This document shows positions 9,538-18,100 of a stretch of 45,664 nucleotides of DNA, piece by piece. Positions within the stretch are counted from its first letter, which is position 1. Each line of letters opens with the position of its first letter. The notes under the pieces were generated by a model. That model worked only from the letters and a program-made list of their open reading frames with translations, searched no databases and had not been told where the DNA came from. The translations under genes were made by a program, and so were the position numbers. This DNA is from Perkinsus chesapeaki (lineage: Eukaryota > Perkinsozoa > Perkinsida > Perkinsidae): the NCBI GenBank assembly GCA_013115145.1, contig JAAPAO010000263.1, positions 1-45,664 of the forward strand, in the 5' to 3' direction.

Positions 9538-10060
9538 TTGGCACCGTTAACCAATAAGGCGAGGGGTATGAACAATGGAGTCAAGTCCCGTCCAGAACGA
9601 ACAGCGAGTGAACGAATCACGGCCATTAGCTCCATAAACGAACAGCTCAAGAAGACGGATGCCTTAACGAGAAGAGACATGTGTTTTACTGCCTGGCCAT
9701 CATGTTACTCTCGTGGGAGGGGCTGTTATCTTGTGTGCTAGATTTGGTCATCACAAGTTATGGTCCATAACCGGCATTTTAGTAAGAAGGGCTGTGGCTT
9801 GTTGTCGCATGATGGATTCCTCACTCTCTCGGCCACGAGCCAGCAACGCTCGCTGGCCTCCAAGCATTCAGGTAATCTCTAAGTTATCCTCATAACCAGA
9901 CGCATCCAAAAATATGGCTTGCCTATTGCCTTCAAAGTGTATCAACGATGTGTCCTATCAGCAATAACATCTCTTACACCTTCCTGCTTGGCAATCAGAA
10001 GGCGATTCATTCAGGATACCCAAACGACAAATGATTCCAAGGCATGTTAGCGAGCTTCCA
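9538..10060 (-). pseudogene. Degenerate copy of the 3' end of the ARM-repeat giant gene
   Basis: From about 9680 to 9910 the sequence follows the terminal exon and 3' end of the intact gene at 15165-15390. Shared stretches include GACATGTGTTTTACTGCC, CGCATGATGGA-TCCTCACT and CAGCAACGCTCGCTGGCCTC. From 9915 to about 10055 it follows the next exon upstream (15505-15645; for example CCTCCTGCTTGGCAATCA in the original), with the intervening intron part missing. Insertions and substitutions break the minus-strand frame. It is much more diverged than the 8658-9002 copy, so the two arose at different times. The left part (9538-9680) resembles 15042-15165, the original's 3' flank. Confidence 0.7.
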
Positions 10061-10757
10061 AGGAAAGCTTATTATCCTAGAGTCTTGGTTAATGCCAAAC
10101 TTCAACATGTCGTTGAAAATTTCAATAGCAAGCCTTGTACTGTACTTTCGGGAATTATTAGACATCTAAGCATGACCATCTTGGAGTTAGGTTATCCGGA
10201 TCAACTGAAGCGAGGAATCACAGGCTAGTGGCTGCTTCTAGCCAGTGTTCGGACATTCAGATCGACTGGTTCATCGAAAGAGTTCCCTATCACGGATGCT
10301 TATCACGCTGTGGGGGCCATACCGTATGGCTGAAGTTGGGAGTTAAGAATCATGTTCTGATGTACTCCATCAAATGGAACTACAGTGACTGTAGCAACGC
10401 AGTTCGAGGTTTATGGAAAAGCCCACCTTTCGGGAATCACTGATTAGAAGCGCCATGGTGACGCAGTTTTGGCATGACACCCGCTAAAAGATGCTTGCTA
10501 CAGAAAATGCCTAGAGAATTGCTAGAGAGTTTTTGCTAATGCGTGATCCAACACTCTCCGTATTATTAGTATCCTTTCATTAGACTATCTCAACACACAT
10601 TCGATCAGCTCCTAGGCGTAAAGTGTTCCAGGATGCTCCACTTGACGTCTTTCAGTCATGGGTTGCCCGTGACCGCGTCACACTGTGGGATATGAGAATC
10701 TTCTTTGCACACCTTATACGCATCGTTTTCCATAGGATTCCACTCCCAATCATTGAA
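10061..10757. other. No supported gene
   Basis: No signal peptide, splice structure or recognisable motif is seen. The plus frame starting at 10623 is simply the open upstream extension of tandem copy 3; paralogue alignment places that gene's start at 10758. The segment GTGACGCAGTTTTGGCA near 10459 recurs as GTGACGCAGTCTTGGCA near 11639, another trace of segmental duplication. Confidence 0.45.
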
Positions 10758-10952
10758 ATGCACCTCTCCTTCTTCATGGCTGCGCTTTGCTCGTTGATGT
10801 GGGCAGTCACTGGCCAAGAACCTTCTGTGGCCACACGCCACCTGGGGATACTGGTATGCCCCGACTTCTGCAGGAAGGAATGCGGTGATCCCCGCTGCAA
10901 ATGTCACGCTGAGATATTTAGTTGCTACTGCTCGTGCGACCCTATACTATAG
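10758..10952 (+). CDS. Small secreted Cys-rich peptide, tandem copy 3
   Basis: A 64-aa intronless frame, ATG 10758 to TAG 10950-10952. The frame is open for a further 45 codons upstream (from 10623). I start at 10758 because it aligns exactly with the other three copies and places the signal peptide (FFMAALCSLMWAVTGQ) at the N-terminus. The mature part keeps all eight Cys with spacing C-x3-C-x3-C-x4-C-x-C-x6-C-x-C-x-C (for example PDFCRKECGDPRCKC). The C-terminus DPIL and the stop context CTATAG resemble copy 4, so copies 3/4 and 1/2 form two pairs. Confidence 0.85.
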   Translation: MHLSFFMAALCSLMWAVTGQEPSVATRHLGILVCPDFCRKECGDPRCKCHAEIFSCYCSCDPIL

Positions 10953-11007
10953 CCGTCAATGACAATGATTTCGATAGCTTCTGCATCTCGATGTGCCGGT
11001 AATCAGA

Positions 11008-11024
11008 GACGGTATTAGACCGTC
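11008..11024 (+). promoter_or_regulatory. Conserved 3'-flank hairpin, copy 3, with compensatory change
   Basis: GACGGT-ATTAG-ACCGTC. Compared with copies 1, 2 and 4 (GACAGT...ACTGTC), one stem pair has changed from A-T to G-C on both sides, so pairing is kept. This is direct evidence of selection on the RNA structure rather than the sequence. Confidence 0.65.
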
Positions 11025-11920
11025 ATTTCATATTATCTCGTAATTCTCGTCCCTCTTGCGTTTGTTACTGGGATTGGCATAGTTTAAGTTTTGTGAAGAT
11101 AGTTTGCGTCAGGCAAGGTGGATATTACAACACAGACTCACAGTGCGTAAAACAAAGCGTTAGCTCGGTTTCGCTTAGCCCAGCTGCGAATCTGGCCTGA
11201 CTAACCTGGGATTAGCATAAGCAATGCGTGAAGCTACCGAGAGGAGCTGTCTACGCTCGGGTGAGCAGAAGGTCACAGTGTAGTGACTGCACCGCAGCCT
11301 GCCGGGAGAACAGGGGGCCCAATTAAGTATTGATGTCTTAGCACGAGTTGTTTGAGAGCATCATAAACAGAGAAACGGGGGCTCGCCGTGGTTGTGTTAA
11401 CACAAACGATCCCCGGGAATTCGGTCATGAACTGTTTGGTCCGCTCATCCTTTAGCTTCTGCTTCAGGCCGTTTGTTTCGAGTTTGCATATCCAAAATGC
11501 CACGAAAGCCAGCGTCAAGTATAACTTGGCGCTGTATGTAAGGCAAGTCGCAATATAGGTATTGGTGGGGCTTCCGACTAATTAGAAAGTCTATCTACCA
11601 GCCTTAAGCTTGCAGGAGTCACGGATCATGGTTGCTACCGTGACGCAGTCTTGGCAATTCTGGGGCGTTCTTGATCCGAGAGGGTACTGGTCCGAGGGTT
11701 GCCGGATCTTGTGACCTCACTCTTGGGGTATGAGCATCGTCCCTGTAGGCTATCTCATATTAGAGACGGCAGCTCTCGCGGAAGGTTCTCGCAAGGCCTA
11801 GTTTTCGTCTCCACCCCCTCATAATGAAGGCTTCATTGCTCGTGTCACCGTGACGCTTATACGAGGGGCTCCTTGACTTCCCCTGGGCATCTTGTAGGGT
11901 TCACTTATCTCCTAACATAA
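11025..11920. other. Spacer between tandem copies 3 and 4
   Basis: It contains the third copy of the 3'-flank element (11055-11110). The rest shows no supported gene. A minus-strand frame at 11273-11518 has no ATG at its start and no matching exons nearby; it might be a remnant of a helical-repeat gene fragment, but I cannot align it to the intact gene. Confidence 0.4.
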
Positions 11921-12115
11921 ATGCGCGTCTCCTCCTCCTCCATTGTCACCATTTGCTCCTTGATGTGGACAACGTTCAGTCAGGACCCTCCTGCGGACAT
12001 ACGTAATCTGAGGTTTCTGATATGCCCCACCTACTGCAAGAATGAATGCGATTCTAGCTGCGAATGCAAGGTTGGGTTCGATTATTGCTACTGCTTATGT
12101 AAACCTTTACTATAG
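11921..12115 (+). CDS. Small secreted Cys-rich peptide, tandem copy 4
   Basis: A 64-aa intronless frame, ATG 11921 to TAG 12113-12115. The signal peptide is SSIVTICSLMWTTFSQ. The mature part starts DPPADIRNL and has eight Cys, with one residue fewer between the third and fourth (C-x3-C-x3-C-x3-C-x-C-x6-C-x-C-x-C). The family constants are the MW in the signal peptide, the x-PP-A start of the mature peptide, and C-x-C-x-C near the end. The 3' flank has CCGTC-GATAG-GACGG right after the stop and the second hairpin at 12170. Confidence 0.85.
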   Translation: MRVSSSSIVTICSLMWTTFSQDPPADIRNLRFLICPTYCKNECDSSCECKVGFDYCYCLCKPLL

Positions 12116-12169
12116 CCGTCGATAGGACGGATTCCATTCCTTCTGCTTTTTGATATGCCGTCAATCAGA

Positions 12170-12186
12170 GACAGTATTAGACTGTC
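12170..12186 (+). promoter_or_regulatory. Conserved 3'-flank hairpin, copy 4
   Basis: GACAGT-ATTAG-ACTGTC, 54 bases after the stop. The loop matches copy 3 (ATTAG) and the stem matches copies 1 and 2, so stem and loop have varied independently. Confidence 0.6.
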
Positions 12187-12473
12187 ATTTCACATATCAA
12201 TAGTCTCGTTATTCTCGTTCCTCTTGCGTTTGTTAGTGGAACTGGCATACTTGCAGCTTTGTAAAGATACTTTAAAGCAGGCAGCACAGACTGGAAGTGG
12301 GCGAGACAGACCGCTACAGACATTCCAGTCGCTACCTTTTCGAGTATACGAGAAACTTTCGGAAGTGGAGAAAAATAATGTCATTTAAAGTTAGCTTTCG
12401 TTATTCATGGCTGCCAATTGAAGAGGTCGAATCGACCTGGTCAACCACCACGAACATGTGGTCTCACGTTGGG

Positions 12474-12530
12474 CTTGTGCTAGTCACTGGCGGTGGCACA
12501 TTTAGAGCTTTATGAAAGCTTCGTAATAAT
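12474..12530 (+). repeat. Orphan copy of the recurrent 3'-flank element, copy 5 of 6
   Basis: CTTGTGCTAGTCACTGGCGG then TGGCACATTTAGAGCTTTATG aligns well with the elements at 8432 and 9366. No fifth Cys-rich peptide gene precedes it; the copy that belongs to tandem gene 4 is at 12223-12275. It is followed directly by an ARM-gene fragment, so it probably marks a duplicated unit that has lost its peptide gene. Confidence 0.55.
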
Positions 12531-12532
12531 GT

Positions 12533-13320
12533 GATATAAGTCCATCGGCCTAATGGTCTTATAGCACAAATCTCGTGAGTCGCCCGAATAGTATCGAGCC
12601 ACCAGTGGCAGTAGAATAGTATCGAATCCTCCCTCGAGAGTGAGCAGTCGAGTCCCAAAAGATCTCTGAAGGCCGATGAGGCTGGGAAGAATGATGCCGT
12701 AGACCCGAGCGACAGAGCGACTCTCGGGCTTGATGATGGACACAAGCATGTGGGTAACATGAAGACACTGTTCCACGAACGAGGAGCCTTCGGCGCAGAT
12801 TTGGCGTGGGAACTCAGTAGAAGGGACAGCAACGCTGTGCCGCATTCGACCCATAGGATCTCGAGCTGAAGGTGCTGAGAGGCCTGCAAATAGAAAGGTG
12901 GACGATTAGATACGAAATCAGGGAACCCACCGATGGTATCGGTCCGATGCAGAGAACAGAGAAGCGATCTTATTAAGCCTTTCAACGATACCAAACTCAA
13001 ATAGCTTCAGCTGAGCCCTCTGGCCTCCACCAACACACAAAACTGTTAACACTGCTAACAAGGCCTGAATGAAGAGAAGACCGAGCTCAGAAGAATAAAC
13101 CGGAGAATCGTTTTTGCTTACCACTAGATCTGATTCGGGTACTTCAAACATGAGCTTACGCATCTCCGTAGTTACCAGGGATGCCATCTGCTCCTCCTGA
13201 CCTTCATCACCACCCTCCCCTCCAGAAGTGATCTTGGCAGAAGCGAGCCAAACTTTAGCACCAGTGCCTCTAGTGTCTAGCATGCCCAATCTAACCTCTA
13301 ACAGCCCTGTCACTTATCAT
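12533..13320 (-). pseudogene. Frameshifted two-exon fragment of the ARM-repeat giant gene
   Basis: This region aligns with 19890-20640 of the intact gene, including two exons and the intron between them. Long shared stretches include AGCGACAGAGCGACTCTCGG, CATAGGATCTCGAGCTGAAG and CTGAGCCCTCTGGCCTCCAC. The exon carrying LLFIQALLAVL-VLCVGGGQR is nearly intact, but the next exon has small deletions (about 16 bases near 12635 and single-codon losses) that shift the frame soon after WVECGTALLS. The rest of the gene is absent. Divergence is intermediate between the fragments at 8658 and 9538. Confidence 0.8.
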
Positions 13321-14094
13321 GGAAAACTGTTTCGTTGCATGTAGAAATGACAAGTGATAGATCTTGGCACAGAAGGGATGGTGGCTGAAAGCTCCGGTCA
13401 AGTGAAAACTACGCTGTTGTCTACTACAAGTTGCAGGAGACAGACTGTAGAAGTGTAAACAATATGTATTCGTTGGATTATATATTGACCTAGGCTAGAT
13501 CATTATTCTATGTGCACTAGTTCAGCTGTGCTACGACTTCAGTATAGCTTAGCCACTGTAGCGGGCTGATGTTTGCACTATCTTTTATAGCCGGACACTT
13601 TCCTATCAGCAATGTGATCTTCACAGTAGACTTGGCACAAGGTTATTTCTTGAATAAAAACAAGCCCAATGGTAACCCTACCCATGCAAGGTACGACCCC
13701 CCATAGTCATACCGTTTGGTTCGATATGCCGAGCTGCAGCCCAACGTACTAACACGTTTGCCGAGGGAAGAGAGATAGGCGTGCGGCCGCAAAGGAGACC
13801 CGCGAGCTAAGCACTCATAAATTAGTATTCATAATACAGGCTTCCAACTATTCTTGTTTGATTGCGGCGTTGCATCAATGCTGCAAACCCAAGTGTATTA
13901 TTCGCTTTTATAGAGCTGGGTGTACGCGAGGCAGCCGAACATTTTCGATAGCTAGGCCACGAGGGTTCTATACGCATGGCCACGCCGTGGTCACCACGGG
14001 GAACGTGACCGCTTAGCTACCCCGTAGTGGATCAGGGACTGCTCCATATCGCTTGGTGGGAGATTTCAGCAGTTTACTGCCAAACCTACTAAAG
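13321..14094. other. No supported gene
   Basis: Both strands lack open frames of useful length or recognisable motifs over these roughly 770 bases. The right end (about 13950-14094) should hold the promoter of the four-exon Cys-rich gene. Confidence 0.5.
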
Positions 14095-14688
14095 ATGGAC
14101 TTGCGTACATCCCTAGTGGTCAGTGTTCTGGTTTGTTGGTGTGTCGTGTTCACAGAAGGCATGAACCTGACCATTGAGGACTACGCAACTATAGTAGGTG
14201 ACTTGGACGATTAGCATAATCTCATTATTTCAGTACGTCAAGGATCCCTATACAAAACCCAAAGGGGATTGCTCGTACTCGTCTGTACAAGAGGACCTTC
14301 TCGACTGTTATTGCCCCTCAAGAAGCGACCCTACTTGGACTTTAGTGAGACTCAGAACCGGACTTCCATCCGCTCTGGTTTCCATGGTCTTTCTTGTTTA
14401 CTCTCAGGCATACAAAGAAGGCAAACCGTTTGCTGACAAGGCTATCTGCAGCCCTTATCCCATTGGAAGGCGTTGCCCATCACCTAAGGAAGGATCTGGG
14501 TCAGGTATGGATCCGTTCCTAGATGAGCGAGGCCTATGCCACCTGGGCTGCTCTAGTGTAAGAAGTTGTGAAATCGGATTCTGCACTCACTAAAAGTACT
14601 TAATTCTCAGACCACAGATTGCTCATTCTCTAGCGAGTGTGCCCTTAATCTCGGAGGCCGCAGAGCATGCATCTATTATCTACACTAA
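14095..14688 (+). CDS. Secreted Cys-rich protein, four exons (paralogue of the gene at 939)
   Basis: A 145-aa predicted secreted protein of unknown function. I join exons 14095-14193, 14234-14344, 14408-14557 and 14611-14688 (TAA). The introns are 40, 63 and 53 bp, all GT-AG, with donors GTAGGT, GTGAGA and GTAAGA. Exon 1 is a signal peptide (LVVSVLVCWCVVFTEG). The mature part carries CYCPS, AICSP, RRCPSP, CHLGCSS and a last exon with TTDCSFSSECALNLGG and RACIYYLH. An uninterrupted plus frame runs through 14198-14593, but reading through the second intron would insert a hydrophobic stretch absent from the paralogue. The gene sits between the ARM-gene fragments and the true end of the ARM gene, and is followed by copy 6 of the 3'-flank element. 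Confidence 0.75.
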
Positions 14689-14781
14689 AGGTCTATGTTT
14701 CAGCCACGACCTGCTCTCCCAGTTGACGGCGATAGCGCATCTTCAAGATGCACGCCTTTCTCTAATAGGGCCGCACGGTTC

Positions 14782-14840
14782 GCTTGTTGTAGTTACGGGC
14801 GGTGGCACATTCTGAGGTTTACGAACATGCTTCATAAAAA
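14782..14840 (+). repeat. Recurrent 3'-flank element, copy 6 of 6
   Basis: CTTGTTGTAGTTACGGGCGG then TGGCACATTCTGAGG and GAACATGCTTCATAA aligns with the other copies. It lies 93 bases after the four-exon Cys-rich gene and just left of the 3' end of the intact ARM gene, which is where the ARM fragments also begin relative to elements 1, 2 and 5. The rest of 14689-15171 shows no gene. Confidence 0.55.
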
Positions 14841-15171
14841 TAAGGGTAGATAGTGAGCAACCGGCTGCAGCCCCTCCTAGCCGCGCACGAATCTTGCTAG
14901 GCCCCGCTGCCACCGCCGCCGACTTTCGTTGTGTGGTACTGCCGCTGGCTCGCTTAAGTTTGTTCCAGAGCTCGCTATACAAAGCATAAGCCTACATGAC
15001 ATAGTATAGTTTCATTAAAGCTTTGTTCTCGTTGATGAAAGCTGCACCGATAAGGCGAGTCTATGGACAATGACAAGTCCATTCACGAAGGAACGAGGCG
15101 AATCACGGTTATTAGATTCATAATAGACCAACTCAACGAAGACGATCCGTGAACAATAAAAGACATGTGTT

Positions 15172-18100
15172 TTACTGCCCAGCGATCATGCTACTGTCAT
15201 GGGAGGAGTCGTCATCTTGCACGCCAGATTTGGCCACCATAACCGCCATTTTAGTAAGTAGGACTGTGGCCTGCTGCCGCATGATGGAATCCTCACTGTA
15301 TCGGCTGAGAGCCAGCAACGCTCGCTGGCCTCCAAGCATCTCGATTATCTCCAGATTGTCTTCATAACCAGACGCATCCAAAAATAGTTTAGCAACGAAC
15401 AGAGATACACCTGGCAATGCAGCTAACGCTGATTGGTTTAAAACCTCGCCGACCCACCTTCCTTATAGAGTATTTTATCCCACGGTGAAGCTAGAACTCG
15501 AGTCATGGCTCGACTATTGCCTCCGAAATGCTTGACGATGTGTTTTATCATAAAAGCAATCAGATCTCTTCCACCCTCCTGCTTGGCAATCAAAGACGAT
15601 CCATACCCACAGGATCCCCAAGAGAGCTCGATGATCCCAAGGCCTAGCCTCACACACGTTAAAGTGAGTGAGCACAGCTCGAGGAGCCGGACGTGTCGAT
15701 CACAAAGGAATAAAGCGGAGACAACTTCAGGGACTGCAATAGCCTTATTCGAGATGCAAGTAATATCTGCAATCGGGTTATTTCCGGCACGAATTAGCTG
15801 AGACATCGAGACTGCCCTTAGATGAGCAGATGCCATAGCAGCCGCCGGAGAGTGGGGTACACAGTTGTAGAGGGCGAGCCTGAGCAGCTTAGACATAACA
15901 AGACTGCACGGTGAAGGCAATTACATGCAATTGGCTAGCGACGAGAGGGTTGATGAATACGCATTGGGTTTGTTATCCTTCATGCGTTTCCCCTCAATGT
16001 CTACTTGGCGTGTTAGCTGGAGGGCGTACATGGCCAACATCTCCATTAATAGAGGTGGAGCTGGTGGGACATTGGCAGCAAGTTGCTCGACTTCCTCCTC
16101 ACTTCTAGGAATTTCTCGGACGCTGCAAGAGATACAATGAACTATGTAGGCAGGCGGTAGACTTACCGAGGAGCTCCCAATCCTGGGGGCTCTCTTAACG
16201 GTGGGCTTATACATGTCGTTAGCAGGTTCAATACCAAGTCTCGAACAGCGCGGCAAGCAGGATCTTTAATGTGATCGGTAGTATGATGTAGGTAATGAAA
16301 GAAGAGCCCAAAGGGGATACTAGCCGGCAGTGGCTGACTGTGATCCAGTGGATGGGGCGTAGTAACCTAGGAGGGCTGCGCAGCATACTTGGCGATGCTG
16401 GAAGTTTACCGGATAGAGCTTGTTGTCGATGTCGAAGGTGACGAGATTATGGATGATATCCCCAACTAGATGCCAGTACTTGTTGAGGAATGTGCTGGTT
16501 ACCGTCTCAGACGTGACGGGCAATCTGCCAGCAACTCTGAGGCATCGGCGAAGTCCAGAGCGCCCACCTAAGTGTAGTTATTAACGTGAAAAGCGTCAGT
16601 AAAGAGCCATGGGTTGGATAGGAAGCCGACTGCAAGGCATCCATAAGCCTTTGTACTGGACACTGCACCGAGCAAGCATCAACGAACTCTGATAGGAAAT
16701 GTGCCTGAACTCACAAAGAAGGCTACCACGAACCCCATCCTATATGGCGCACCTTTCCTCGGCGAGCATCCATGAGGACGATCAGACACGAAGCTGCTAC
16801 GCAGCCCTGAACCATCGTCCTCTCATCTTCACTGGACATGCAACGGACGATGAGCCTAACAGAATTTTCGCCAACTTGAGAAAGCTGATGGACTCACCGC
16901 GTCACAGTTCCCAGGACCAGCTTTGGGTACTGCGAAGCAGCCACTAGGAGCCACTGGCCCGAAGGTTGAGCAGGAGCTGGTTCCAATGGCCCACTGAGAC
17001 CAACGATGACGCGCCGAGCTCTGAGAGTCCTTCTACGACCACGTGGCTTCCACGACACTCTTACTGTATATCAGGGCTGAGCTCCGAGGGCATCGAGAGG
17101 AACTTAGCAGCTGACATTGAAGATATTTCAGGCCCTGTTACAGGATCCCTGAAGCCTCCGCTGCCAATCAATGTGGTCAGTAGCCGGAGGAGGGCCCGGT
17201 CTCCGTATGGAGGGTCAGGATGCCGATCTAAGGAGCTCAGCATTGCCAGCATAATATCGCTGGTGAGCAAATGATCGCATGCAAGTCTGTGAGCAACGAG
17301 GTAGCTCTCAACCTCGGTTTGGGTCATTGCAGAAGCTCTGAAGTCGTTGGGGATGTCCGTTGGGAGATGCGTGTTCACCGAGACGCTATGAGCGCTGATG
17401 AGGACAAGTCTGATGGCCATTCTGCAGTCCTCGACCGTCCAGAATGAATCCATCGAGGCAGGAGATGTAAAAACCCGATGAAGTCCAGAAGCCACAGACG
17501 CAGCCACATCGGCGTCGTGAAGCATAGAAACCCAAATTGGCTTGTGGCGCGTGACGTTGCATAGAACATGCAATGCTCGGCTGGCGGAGAAAGCGACATA
17601 CCTGGATGTGATCTTAGGACGCGACCATTGTAGAAAGATTCCTCTCTACTTTGCATTGCGCATAGTATCCGGCGATATGGAATCGGTTATAGGTGATCTA
17701 GTCGGAGGTATTGGCGGTATAGGCAACCGATGCCAGCAGTCCAGCAACAGCTCGACCAACTCCTTGGAAGTGTCTCCAGCTGCGAAAGGAGCGAGACCTG
17801 GTACGAGAATCTTGGCAGTCTTGGCAGTTAGCGCACCAATGATGAGACGGTGTAAGACGTGCTGGCCCAGAATCTCCTCATTCAAAAGGTGGCCCATGAT
17901 GACCAATAGGAGGGTGAGCTCTCTGTGGTGATTGGCACTATCCCAGTGCTCAGGGCCAGTTGTACGCTTAGTGACCTAACATCAATGCAGCGCAGGAACA
18001 GCTAAGCCGAGGATGCATGCCACCTCCTCTTTGAACTCTCTCATAACAACCAGAAGCCTTCGGTAAAGCTCCCATAGCATTGGAGGAGCCGATTGCTGAT

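Noticed and set aside
10623-10757. An N-terminal extension of tandem peptide copy 3
   Set aside because: The three paralogues have no such extension, and it would bury the signal peptide in the middle of the protein.
11273-11518. A minus-strand frame as an extra ARM exon
   Set aside because: It has no ATG at its start, no neighbouring exons, and could not be aligned to the intact gene.
14198-14593. One uninterrupted 131-aa plus frame
   Set aside because: It lacks a signal peptide and reads through a conserved 63-bp intron. The four-exon model restores signal peptide, Cys pattern and C-terminal module seen in the paralogue.
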